A stretch of 13,501 bases of DNA, from positions 1 to 13,501 of the forward strand of contig JAUWNS010000055.1 of the NCBI GenBank assembly GCA_030612485.1. The letters are read 5' to 3'. Shown in pieces: positions 1 to 7,133 of the stretch (its first letter is position 1; each line of letters begins with the position of its first letter). Source of the DNA: Candidatus Bipolaricaulota bacterium (GTDB lineage: Bacteria > Bipolaricaulota > Bipolaricaulia > UBA7950 > UBA9294). The position numbers and the translations under genes were made by a program. Below the pieces are notes generated by a model. That model was not told the DNA's origin and searched no databases. It worked only from the letters and a program-made list of their open reading frames with translations.

Positions 1-386
1 CCGGTTCCGGGACTACGGTCCAGCACGCGTACGCTGCGGCAGGAACGTACACCGTCCGGCTGACCGTCACCGATAATAATGGCGCGACCGGCACGACGAC
101 GCATCAGGTGGTCATCTCGACTCAGCCGAACCAGCCGCCGACAGCGGCGTTCAACGCCAATCCGAGTTCGACAACCGTCGGCTCTCAGGTGGCGTTCAAC
201 GGGTCCGCATCGAGCGACCCCGATGGATGGATCGTCTTCTACGCCTGGCAGTTTGGGGACGGGGCGACCGGTTCCGGGACTACGGTCCAGCACGCGTACG
301 CTGCGGCAGGAACGTACACCGTCCGGCTGACCGTCACCGATAATAATGGCGCGACCGGCACGACGACGCATCAGGTGGTCATCTCG
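1..386 (+). repeat. Perfect 119-bp direct repeat, 267-bp period, inside the PKD gene
   Basis: Bases 1-119 are identical, base for base, to 268-386. The period is 267 bp, or 89 codons, which is one PKD unit. The match on the right ends at the junction into the next domain (TCGACT after the first copy, TCGGCG after the second). On the left it is cut by the window edge, so the true repeat may be longer. The fourth PKD (about 1185-1335) is similar but clearly diverged in DNA, so the identity here reflects recent duplication or gene conversion rather than protein constraint alone. Confidence 0.97.
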
Positions 387-2819
387 GCGACCCCACAGCC
401 TCCTGTTGCCGATGCTGGTGGACCGTACACCGGGGCCCCAGGGCAGAATATCATGTTCGACGGCTCGGGTTCGAGTGGCGTTATCAGTAGCTACTCGTGG
501 AACTTTGGCGATGGAGCGACCGGAGTGGGAGTGATGCCCACGCACGCTTACGGTGCGGCCGGAGCATATACGGTAACCCTTACAGTCATCGGTACCGGCG
601 GACAGCAAGCTACCGACACTGCCCAAGTCACGATCAGTCAACCGAGCGCAGGCGGGTGGACGACACCGACCGGCGATTCGGGAAACGATTGGGATTCAAG
701 GAAGAAAGCGCGTGATGGGAGCACCTCAACGTACGCCTCGAACGGGCGCTACGATGAGAATGATATCGGTGCGTGGACACCATACCTAACCGCGACACAC
801 GATCCGATCTATGTAAATCGGGTTCGCGTCTATGTCCAGAGCCGCTATTTTACTCATGTCGATATCGATATCTACAACCTCGATAAACGTTCCTGGCGCA
901 ACGTCTACGACGGCACGCGCAGCGGAACCAAGGAATGGGTGACAACCAACGAGTTTGGCACAATCCACACCGATAAGATGCGGGTCCGGTTCCAGCTCAT
1001 GAGCCATCGCGGTTTCGGGTACCTAGAGGTCCCGGTCTACGAGATGCAGTTCTACCAGGTTGGCGCTTCGCCGACTCCGTCTAATCAATCACCCGTAGCT
1101 GCGTTTACCACCTCGCCGGCTGCTCCCTTGGTAGGAAGCACGGTCTTGTTCAATGGATCGAGTTCGAGCGATGCGGATGGATCGATTATCTCCTACGCCT
1201 GGAACTTCGGGGACGGGTCGACCGGATCTGGAGTCACCGTGCAGCACGCCTACGCTATTGCAGGGACGTACACAGCGAGGTTGACCGTCACCGACAATGA
1301 TGGCGCAACCGGCACAACAACCCGTCAGGTCACAGTTGGGCAGGCGACGACGCCACTCGCGATCCAGCTCTCCCTTCCTAAGACCTCTTACCAGGTGGGC
1401 GAGCCGATCGTCATAAATTACAGCACGAATCGCGAAGCGTACGTCTACATCTGCGACGCCGATCCTAGCGGTAAGGTGACGCTCCTCTTCCCGAACTACC
1501 TCGAACCGAACAACCGCATCCCCGCTGGCGTGCACTCCTTCCCAAGTGGAGGGTATACACTGCGTATCAGCGCCCCGGCAGGAAGCGAGACCTTGTACGC
1601 CTTTGCGGCAACGAGCCCGATTTCCAGTTTTCCGACGAACTTTGGGAGCGGGTTCCCAATCTTGGGCTACAACCCATCCTCGTTCCTGAGTAGCGTGCGT
1701 CAGACCATGCAAACTCAGATTCCCGCTGGGGAAGGGGCCGAAGACATCCTGAGTTTCACCGTTGTTTCTTCTGCGCCGCAGACCGGGACCTTGTGGGTGA
1801 CCTCCTCCCCGCAAGGGGCGTCTGTCACCATAGATGGAGCTCCCGCGGGAACGACACCCATCCAGGTCTCGGTCACGGCCGGGACGCATACGGTGACCCT
1901 CTCCCTCGCTGGGTATCAGACGGTGACTCAGCAGGCAACTGTCTTTGCTGGCCAAACAGCGTACGTGCAGGTTCCGATGACTCCGCAAATGCATAACCAA
2001 CCCCCTGTGGCCGTGATAAGCCTCTCTTCGGCCACCCCCTCAATTGGGGAGACTATCTTCTTCAACGGGTCGGGATCGACAGATCCCGATGGGTGGATCG
2101 TCTCCTATCTGTGGGATTTTGGAGATGGTACGGGTGCATCTGGGGTACAGGCCACGCATGCCTACGCGACGAGCGGGACCTACCTCGTCCACCTGATGGT
2201 CTCCGATAACCAGGGGTTGACCCACACGACGAGCAGAACCGTCGTTGTCTCTTCGTCCGCTCCACCACCTCCATGGGGAGGTGGGACGGGTGCAGAACCA
2301 CCTATGGGCGGAACTCCCGGGATCTTCGTGTGGGGAACGAATACCTGGCACATCACCGTCAACGCAGGAGCCTACTGGACGGGCGCGCACAGCTATCGCC
2401 TCGAGCTCCGTACAGACAAGTCGTTCTCCGGAGTCAATCAATCGACGAGCGGTGGGGTCGTCCCCTTAGGGGTCATCCCTACCCCAACCGACGGCGGTAA
2501 GACCCTCGTCTTCGAGGGGAGCTTGCAGAACGGGAGCGTCGACTACACGTTCACCGCGCCGGAGTCGGCAAGCATCTGGATGAGCCTCAAGCTCGATATC
2601 GATGGGAACGGAACCCTGGATGAATCACCGAGCTTCGTCTACTTACGCACGTTCATGGTCCATCCGTCACAGGTTCCGTTCGTCGTGGGGTTGCAGAAAG
2701 GGGATAGCGGACCGCTCGTCCCAAGTATCAACTTCCGCGTCGGTACGGCACTCACCTACACCACAAGCGTGCGATTCATCATGTGGTCGACCGATATCGC
2801 CACGCTAGAAGGCTATTAG
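1..2819 (+). CDS. Large secreted PKD-repeat protein with discoidin-like, DUF4384 and PEGA domains (5' end outside window)
   Basis: The frame is open from base 3 with no start codon needed, so the gene begins upstream of the window. It ends with TAG at 2817-2819. About 940 residues are visible. Domains by nucleotide position: the end of one PKD (1-120); PKD (about 126-390); PKD (about 391-640); a discoidin or F5/8-like beta domain (about 650-1065); PKD (about 1081-1341); DUF4384 (about 1350-1770); PEGA (about 1782-1980, with the typical 'SSPQGASVTIDG' start); PKD (about 1993-2250); a Pro/Gly linker (about 2259-2300); and an unrecognised beta-rich tail. The PKD units carry the hallmark pattern of W-x-FGDG, then H-x-Y, then G-T-Y-x-V-x-L. 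PKD and PEGA domains are usual in extracellular adhesins and cell-surface proteins, so this is probably exported. No sorting signal or C-terminal membrane helix is visible. The signal peptide would lie outside the window. A terminator follows 20 bp downstream. The domain calls come from pattern recognition; the discoidin-like one is the least certain. Confidence 0.9.
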   Translation, partial: GSGTTVQHAYAAAGTYTVRLTVTDNNGATGTTTHQVVISTQPNQPPTAAFNANPSSTTVGSQVAFNGSASSDPDGWIVFYAWQFGDGATGSGTTVQHAYAAAGTYTVRLTVTDNNGATGTTTHQVVISATPQPPVADAGGPYTGAPGQNIMFDGSGSSGVISSYSWNFGDGATGVGVMPTHAYGAAGAYTVTLTVIGTGGQQATDTAQVTISQPSAGGWTTPTGDSGNDWDSRKKARDGSTSTYASNGRYDENDIGAWTPYLTATHDPIYVNRVRVYVQSRYFTHVDIDIYNLDKRSWRNVYDGTRSGTKEWVTTNEFGTIHTDKMRVRFQLMSHRGFGYLEVPVYEMQFYQVGASPTPSNQSPVAAFTTSPAAPLVGSTVLFNGSSSSDADGSIISYAWNFGDGSTGSGVTVQHAYAIAGTYTARLTVTDNDGATGTTTRQVTVGQATTPLAIQLSLPKTSYQVGEPIVINYSTNREAYVYICDADPSGKVTLLFPNYLEPNNRIPAGVHSFPSGGYTLRISAPAGSETLYAFAATSPISSFPTNFGSGFPILGYNPSSFLSSVRQTMQTQIPAGEGAEDILSFTVVSSAPQTGTLWVTSSPQGASVTIDGAPAGTTPIQVSVTAGTHTVTLSLAGYQTVTQQATVFAGQTAYVQVPMTPQMHNQPPVAVISLSSATPSIGETIFFNGSGSTDPDGWIVSYLWDFGDGTGASGVQATHAYATSGTYLVHLMVSDNQGLTHTTSRTVVVSSSAPPPPWGGGTGAEPPMGGTPGIFVWGTNTWHITVNAGAYWTGAHSYRLELRTDKSFSGVNQSTSGGVVPLGVIPTPTDGGKTLVFEGSLQNGSVDYTFTAPESASIWMSLKLDIDGNGTLDESPSFVYLRTFMVHPSQVPFVVGLQKGDSGPLVPSINFRVGTALTYTTSVRFIMWSTDIATLEGY

Positions 2820-2840
2820 AGCTAAAGTAGCCCTTTTCAT

Positions 2841-2871
2841 GCGGGGTCGCTTTGTGCGCGGCCCCGCTTTT
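2841..2871 (+). terminator. Intrinsic terminator after the PKD gene
   Basis: A 10-bp stem pairs 2841-2850 with 2858-2867 (GCGGGG against CCCCGC, then one G-U pair and three more pairs), with a 7-nt loop, and runs directly into TTTT at 2868-2871. It lies 21 bp past the stop codon and separates the PKD gene from the phosphoesterase gene. Confidence 0.9.
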
Positions 2872-2917
2872 CATTGCCAGAGACAGATTTACCAAAGACG
2901 TATTTTCAGCCGAAGGA

Positions 2918-2946
2918 TTGACCTGGGGAGGTATACGTGAGAGAAT
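2918..2946 (+). promoter_or_regulatory. Possible promoter for the phosphoesterase gene
   Basis: TTGACC at 2918-2923 is followed after 17 bp by GAGAAT at 2941-2946. The -35 is good and the -10 is weak (4 of 6). Placement between the upstream terminator and the next gene is right for a promoter. The match is not strong enough to be sure. Confidence 0.35.
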
Positions 2947-3027
2947 GAGAGAGGCCACGGCTCAGTTTGCTGTGCACAACGGCTGGAATTTGTGCGGGGC
3001 AGTGGGGTGGCCAGGGAGGGGTACAAG

Positions 3028-4221
3028 TTGAAGAACATCCTTTATCGCGTTGTTTTGAGCGGTCTCTTCTTGGTGTTAGCTATCGGTGTTGCAGCATCTT
3101 CTCAGGTAGAGAGCCCTGTGATCTGGGGACCGATCCTTGGGGTGTTCGGCGAGACCTCGATCGCGATCTCGTGGAATACGCTACGGGCCGTTGGCGCAGA
3201 TCTTCACTACTCCACTGCTGCGGTCTACGATACCACTGGAATATGGGAGGAGACCCTGTCCTTCGAGCCCCACGAGGGAGTCGCCGAGATCCAGCTGCGC
3301 GATCTAGCCCCGGGAAACACCTACCGCTATCAGGTGGTGATCTACGAAGGGGATGCGGTCTACCCGAGCCCTATTGGGTACTTTACCACGATGAGTGTGG
3401 AGACGCGACCGTTCTCGTTCCTCGTCTACGGTGATACACGTACGCACCCCGACCGACACAGACTCGTCGCGGACACAATGGCCAAGAACGAGCCAGATGC
3501 CGCGTTTGTCATCAATACCGGCGATTTGGTCGAATCCCCCACCATCGGGCGGTTCAAGAGTTTCTTCGCGGCGATCGCGAACCTCGCCCTATCGCACCCT
3601 TACCTTGCAGTGATCGGGAACCACGAGAAGGGACACTCCCGCTACTACGAGTTTCTTCCTCTCCCCACTGGCGGAGGGAAATCGAACGAGGAGTGGTGGT
3701 CGTTCGACTACGGGAACGTCCACTTTGTGGGGATCAATTCCTGCGTGGCCACAGCTTCTGATGCGGTCACCCGCATACGGAAGCAGATGGAATGGCTGCG
3801 GGAAGATCTCGCCAATTCCGACGCGAAGTTCAAGGTTGTCCTCTTTCATCACCCGATCTACAGCTCTACCTGGGAGGGCGGGGTAGAGGAGTTCATGCAG
3901 ACTCTAGTGGAGCCGATTTTCCTTGAGACCGGGGTCGATCTCGTGTTGAACGGGCACATGCACTGCTACGAGCATTTCTACATCTACGGGATCCATCACG
4001 TTGTCACCGGAGGAGGAGGGGCACCGCTGCAAGACCCGGTCGATGAGGTCGCGGACGGCACGGTCTGCCGTCGCTACAACACACTCCACTACCTCCGGAT
4101 CACTGTAGCAGGAGATACGCTACGGGTGGAGGCGATCCCTGTCGCCAGTGTGTACGACGACGAGGTGCACCTCGTTCCGAGCGGCCGATCGTTCGACTCG
4201 TTCACCATCATCAAAAGATGA
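3028..4221 (+). CDS. Secreted calcineurin-like / purple-acid-phosphatase-type metallophosphoesterase
   Basis: 397 aa. I chose the TTG at 3028 because AGGGAGGGG (3013-3021) precedes it by 6 nt and the product then starts with a textbook signal peptide (MKN, a hydrophobic stretch, cleavage near ASS about residue 25). A GTG at 2992 would add 12 residues ahead of this and lacks a good site. After a fibronectin/PAP-N-like domain (about 30-125) comes a metallophosphoesterase core with all five family blocks: GDTR (D136), GDLVE (D166), GNHE (N198, H199), HHP (H274, H275) and GHMH (H310, H312). These bind a two-metal centre that hydrolyses phosphate esters. The tyrosine that gives purple acid phosphatases their iron ligand follows the second block as GDxxY; here that position is E, so it is probably a related, non-purple enzyme. 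Likely exported; the substrate cannot be told. It stands alone, between a terminator and a GC-rich hairpin cluster. Confidence 0.92.
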   Translation: MKNILYRVVLSGLFLVLAIGVAASSQVESPVIWGPILGVFGETSIAISWNTLRAVGADLHYSTAAVYDTTGIWEETLSFEPHEGVAEIQLRDLAPGNTYRYQVVIYEGDAVYPSPIGYFTTMSVETRPFSFLVYGDTRTHPDRHRLVADTMAKNEPDAAFVINTGDLVESPTIGRFKSFFAAIANLALSHPYLAVIGNHEKGHSRYYEFLPLPTGGGKSNEEWWSFDYGNVHFVGINSCVATASDAVTRIRKQMEWLREDLANSDAKFKVVLFHHPIYSSTWEGGVEEFMQTLVEPIFLETGVDLVLNGHMHCYEHFYIYGIHHVVTGGGGAPLQDPVDEVADGTVCRRYNTLHYLRITVAGDTLRVEAIPVASVYDDEVHLVPSGRSFDSFTIIKR

Positions 4222-4260
4222 ATCACGCGAATATTGGGTGCTTTAACTTCCCAATCTCCC

Positions 4261-4345
4261 CTCCGGGCCAGGCTCCGCCCCCAAGGGGCTCCAGCCCCGG
4301 CCTCCGGCCCGGCGGGCGGGAGGCCCTTCAGGGCCGGCGGCCGAT
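4261..4345. repeat. GC-rich cluster of overlapping palindromes
   Basis: This 85-bp stretch is almost pure G and C and holds several overlapping inverted repeats. The best is a 7-bp stem, GGCCTCC (4299-4305) against GGAGGCC (4319-4325), with one mismatch and then GCCC/GGGC inside. Others are GGCCC-ttca-GGGCC (4322-4335) and GGGGC-tcca-GCCCC (4285-4298). It could stop transcription from the phosphoesterase gene, but no T-run follows directly. It may equally be a dispersed palindromic repeat. The rest of the gap (4222-4395) shows nothing else. Confidence 0.55.
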
Positions 4346-4395
4346 CTTTCAATCGCTAAATCACTAAATTCTCGACCGATAGGGTGCCGCCACGA

Positions 4396-4424
4396 TTGAT
4401 CAAGGGATATCCTGAGTCTATAAT
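4396..4424 (+). promoter_or_regulatory. Strong sigma70-type promoter for tRNA-Pro and the dnaX operon
   Basis: TTGATC (4396-4401), a 17-bp spacer, and a perfect TATAAT (4419-4424). The expected start at about 4431 lies only a few bases before the mature tRNA 5' end at 4438. No terminator lies between the tRNA and dnaX, so the same promoter probably serves both. Confidence 0.85.
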
Positions 4425-4437
4425 GATGTTATCAACA

Positions 4438-4514
4438 CGGGGAGTGGCGCAGCCTGGTAGCGCGCCTGCTTTGGGAGCAGGAAGTCGCTGGTTCAAATCC
4501 AGTCTCCCCGACCA
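4438..4514 (+). tRNA. tRNA-Pro (anticodon UGG)
   Basis: 77 nt including an encoded CCA (4512-4514). The acceptor stem CGGGGAG (4438-4444) pairs with CTCCCCG (4504-4510); the discriminator is A4511. The anticodon arm CCTGC (4465-4469) / GCAGG (4477-4481) encloses a 7-nt loop with anticodon TGG at 4472-4474. The T-arm has the usual GGTTCAAATCC. UGG reads proline codons, CCA and CCG most readily. dnaX begins 17 bp after the CCA. Confidence 0.97.
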
Positions 4515-4531
4515 GGAATGGTGATCTATCT

Positions 4532-6052
4532 GTGAGTGAACAAGCCTATCATATCTCCCTTTACCGCCGCTTCCGGCCTCAACGTTTCGCGGATGTGGTC
4601 GGACAGGAAGAGGTAGTGCGCACCCTTAAGAACGCCGTAGTCGCGGGGGAAGTCGCCCATGCGTACCTCTTCTCCGGTGAGAGAGGGATCGGGAAGACGT
4701 CGATTGCACGCATCCTCGCCCGTGCTGTCAACTGCCTCTCGCCGGAAGGTGGGGAGCCGTGCAACGCTTGCGAGAACTGCACAACGATCCTCGCGAATCG
4801 GTCGCTCGACATCCTGGAGATCGATGGGGCCTCCAACCGCGGGATCGATCACATCCGTCGCCTGCGTGAGGAGGTGGCCTTTGCCCCTACCGACCTCAAG
4901 ACAAAAGTGTACATCATCGACGAGGTCCACATGCTGACCAACGAGGCATTCAACGCCCTTCTGAAGACGCTGGAGGAGCCTCCGCGTCACGTCGTCTTCA
5001 TCTTCGCTACCACCGAGCCGCACAAGGTCCCCCGGACGATTGTCTCTCGCTGTCAGGCGTTCGATTTCAGAAAGATTCCAGAGGAGAAGATAGTCTCTCG
5101 CCTCGCCGAGATTGCGAAGGAAGAAGGGGTTGCGATTGCTCCTGATGTCCTCGCCCTTATGGCGCGCCGAGCGAACGGGGGGATGCGCGATGCGATCGTG
5201 ATGCTCGAACAGGCAATCAGTTATTCCGGCGGGGAGATAACAATCGAACCCCTCCTCGATATGCTGGGGCTCGTCGGGCGCGAGGTGAACGAGAAGTTCT
5301 TGCACGCAATCGAGGATGGGGACCGGAAGGCAGTCCTTACGACGATCGATTCACTCGTCGAACGGGGTAAGGATCTGGAGATATTCCTTGCGGACTTGGT
5401 GGGAACCGTGCGCGACCGCTTGAGCCAAGGGAGTGAGACGGAAAGGCGCGACATCGATCTCTGCCGGGGGCTTCTCGACATCAAGCAGGATCTGTTCCGC
5501 TCTCTCGACCGGAGAATCCTCCTCGAGATTGGCCTTCTCTCGCTGATGAACGACCTTGGCGAGAAACCATCCGCTCCCCTCGTCTCATCGCAGGCAATAC
5601 CGCAGGAAGAGGAACTACCGACAGAGCAGAAAGAGGGGCTTCCCCCGTCCGTTGCACCGAAGAAGGGCGAGGCAAGGCCGCCTGTGGACAGACCGGGCGA
5701 TCACGGAGAAAAGGGAGAGTTTTCCCACAAGTGGCAAGCGATGCTGCGTGCGATTGAGCAGGAACGAATTGCGATTGGAGCCTTCCTTGCCGAGGCGACC
5801 CCGCGCCTTTCCGGAGATCGAGTGACGATCGCCTTCCACCCGGAGTACTCCTTTCATAAGGAGAGCTTGGAGAAATCCGCAAACCTACAGTACCTTGCAG
5901 GGATGGTGCATCGTCACTTGGGAGACCAGTTCTACGTGGAGATTAGGCTGGATGATGGAGTGGTGCGCGCGCCCTCGCCACGGGAGAGCTTACGGGAGAA
6001 GGCGAAGCTCGTATGCCAGGTGTTCGATGGAACGATCGTAAAGGAGGAATGA
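4532..6052 (+). CDS. dnaX: DNA polymerase III subunit tau/gamma
   Basis: 506 aa. This is the clamp-loader ATPase, which loads the sliding clamp and ties the polymerase cores together. Visible landmarks: an N-terminal YRRFRPQ-F-DVVGQE block; Walker A GERGIGKTS (49-57); a zinc site with C68, C77, C80 and C83; Walker B VYIIDEVH (126-133); sensor 1 and arginine-finger SRC (172-174); and GGMRDA sensor 2 (216-221). A charged Pro-rich linker (about 345-395) leads to a small C-terminal domain. The length is normal for the family's shorter members. GTG 4532 is the only usable start in frame, but its ribosome site is poor: the nearest AGGA (4514-4517) is 14 nt away and begins with the last A of the tRNA's CCA. 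The stop overlaps the ybaB start. Confidence 0.97.
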   Translation: MSEQAYHISLYRRFRPQRFADVVGQEEVVRTLKNAVVAGEVAHAYLFSGERGIGKTSIARILARAVNCLSPEGGEPCNACENCTTILANRSLDILEIDGASNRGIDHIRRLREEVAFAPTDLKTKVYIIDEVHMLTNEAFNALLKTLEEPPRHVVFIFATTEPHKVPRTIVSRCQAFDFRKIPEEKIVSRLAEIAKEEGVAIAPDVLALMARRANGGMRDAIVMLEQAISYSGGEITIEPLLDMLGLVGREVNEKFLHAIEDGDRKAVLTTIDSLVERGKDLEIFLADLVGTVRDRLSQGSETERRDIDLCRGLLDIKQDLFRSLDRRILLEIGLLSLMNDLGEKPSAPLVSSQAIPQEEELPTEQKEGLPPSVAPKKGEARPPVDRPGDHGEKGEFSHKWQAMLRAIEQERIAIGAFLAEATPRLSGDRVTIAFHPEYSFHKESLEKSANLQYLAGMVHRHLGDQFYVEIRLDDGVVRAPSPRESLREKAKLVCQVFDGTIVKEE

Positions 6053-6378
6053 TGAAGGGGTTAGGTAACATGGGAAATCTGATGAAACAGGCGAAGAAAC
6101 TGCAGGATGAGTTTGCCAAGAAGCAGGCCGAAATAGCTGAGATGAAGATCGATGCCAGCTCCGGGGGTGGGATGGTCACCGCGATGGTGAACGGTCAAGG
6201 AGGGCTTCTCAATCTGAGAATCGAGAAGGAGGTTGTCGATCCTGAGGATGTGGAGATGCTCGTCGATCTGATCGTTGCCGCGGTACAAGAGGCGCAGAAA
6301 AAGGCTCAGGAGGCCGCACAGGAGAAGCTGGGGCCGCTGGCGCAGGGGATGAACCTCCCTGGGATGCCCGGCATATGA
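6052..6378 (+). CDS. ybaB: YbaB/EbfC family nucleoid-associated DNA-binding protein
   Basis: 108 aa, normal for the family. The N-terminal helix (NLMKQAKKLQDEFAKKQAEI) and the central GGGMVTAMVNGQG segment followed by the VVDPEDVEML-DLI pattern are characteristic. The protein forms a small dimer that binds DNA and coats the nucleoid. The gene sits in its usual place between dnaX and recR. AAGGAGG (6041-6047) lies inside the end of dnaX. Two tandem ATGs follow (6049 and 6052). I took 6052 because its 4-nt spacing is workable, whereas 6049 would leave 1 nt. The dnaX stop TGA (6050-6052) overlaps the start, so translation is probably coupled. The C-terminus is Gly/Met/Pro-rich and its stop overlaps recR. 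Confidence 0.95.
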   Translation: MKGLGNMGNLMKQAKKLQDEFAKKQAEIAEMKIDASSGGGMVTAMVNGQGGLLNLRIEKEVVDPEDVEMLVDLIVAAVQEAQKKAQEAAQEKLGPLAQGMNLPGMPGI

Positions 6379-6965
6379 TCGTCCCGCTGGAGGAGCTGAT
6401 CGAGCGGCTGAAATCACTTCCAGGAATCGGACGCAAGAGTGCGGAACGGGTGGCTTTTTACCTGTTGAACGCACCGCAAGAGGAAGTATCGCGGCTTTCA
6501 GAGGCGCTCAACGGGATCAAGCCCAAGGTCCATCGCTGCACGCGCTGCTACAACTTTGCCCCGGGAGACCTGTGTGAGATCTGTTCAAACCCGAAGCGCG
6601 ACCAGGAGATGATCTGTGTGGTCGGGCGGCCGTGGGAGATCCTTAAGATCGAACGGACCGGGGCCTACCGAGGTCTTTATCATGTGCTCGGTGGATTGAT
6701 CTCACCGATGGATGAGGTAGGTCTGGACGACCTGACGATCGCTCCCCTCATCGAGCGGATCGAGAGGGAAGGGACGAAGGAGATCATCCTTGCCCTGGAG
6801 CCGAAACTCGAGGGAGAACTAACCGGGATGCACATCGTTTCCCTTGTCAAACCCCTCGGTGTAAAGATCTCGCAGATCGCACAGGGGATTCCGGTCGGGC
6901 GCGACCTGGAGTTTGCCGACGAGGTGACCCTGGGACGAGCTCTCCAAGGACGGATCGAGCTGTAA
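6375..6965 (+). CDS. recR: Recombination mediator RecR
   Basis: 196 aa, the standard length. RecR works with RecF and RecO to load RecA on single-stranded DNA at gaps. Domains in order: helix-hairpin-helix LPGIGRKSAERVAFYLL (15-31); a zinc finger C55-x2-C58-x8-C67-x2-C70; a Toprim domain (about 78-172) with IERTGAYRGLYHVLGG (92-107) and EGE (146-148); and the conserved C-terminal DLEFADEVTLGRAL (177-190). The start ATG overlaps the ybaB stop in an ATGA (6375-6378), with no strong ribosome site of its own, which points to translational coupling. One deviation: the usual 'ATNPT-EGE' Toprim stretch reads ALEPKLEGE here (140-148); the acidic EGE is kept. It is the last gene of the tRNA-Pro/dnaX operon. 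Confidence 0.97.
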   Translation: MIVPLEELIERLKSLPGIGRKSAERVAFYLLNAPQEEVSRLSEALNGIKPKVHRCTRCYNFAPGDLCEICSNPKRDQEMICVVGRPWEILKIERTGAYRGLYHVLGGLISPMDEVGLDDLTIAPLIERIEREGTKEIILALEPKLEGELTGMHIVSLVKPLGVKISQIAQGIPVGRDLEFADEVTLGRALQGRIEL

Positions 6966-7028
6966 TCTGTGGGGAAGCAGAAACTCTTCTCTGTGCGAGT
7001 TGGATTCCCCGCAGCTTACTGTGAATGT

Positions 7029-7094
7029 CGTCATTCCGGCGTATGCCGGAATCCAGTGGTTCGTTCGTGGACACCGGTCTTCGCCGGTGTGACG
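7029..7094. repeat. REP-like double palindrome
   Basis: Two hairpins stand side by side: ATTCCGGC-gtat-GCCGGAAT (7033-7052, perfect 8-bp stem) and ACACCGG-tcttcg-CCGGTGT (7071-7090, perfect 7-bp stem). The pair is bounded by a short terminal inverted repeat, CGTCA (7029-7033) and TGACG (7090-7094). GTCATTCC...GGAATCCAG palindromes of this shape are dispersed in many bacterial genomes, so this is probably one copy of a REP or MITE-type element. It lies between two convergent genes (recR and the lhr remnant), where it could also stop transcription from both sides. Nothing else is visible in 6966-7133. Confidence 0.7.
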
Positions 7095-7133
7095 TGATGC
7101 TATTAATACCCCAACCGCTTGCGGCAGGGTAGT

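Noticed and set aside
1089..2000. Long open frame on the minus strand, 303 codons
   Set aside because: It lies opposite the PKD/DUF4384/PEGA gene, has an Arg/Gly-rich composition typical of a shadow frame in GC-rich DNA, and shows no domain.
4526..5305. Open frame on the minus strand, 259 codons, opposite dnaX
   Set aside because: dnaX is unmistakable on the plus strand; the opposite frame has no recognisable motif and no ribosome site.
5702..5760. Possible -1 frameshift site in dnaX (A AAG GGA at 5710-5716) that would give a short gamma form of about 408 residues
   Set aside because: The heptamer fits the X XXY YYZ rule and a stop follows 15 codons on, but A AAG GGA is a weak slippery site, the only nearby hairpin (GGGA/TCCC) overlaps it with no spacer, and no upstream stimulating ribosome site is seen.
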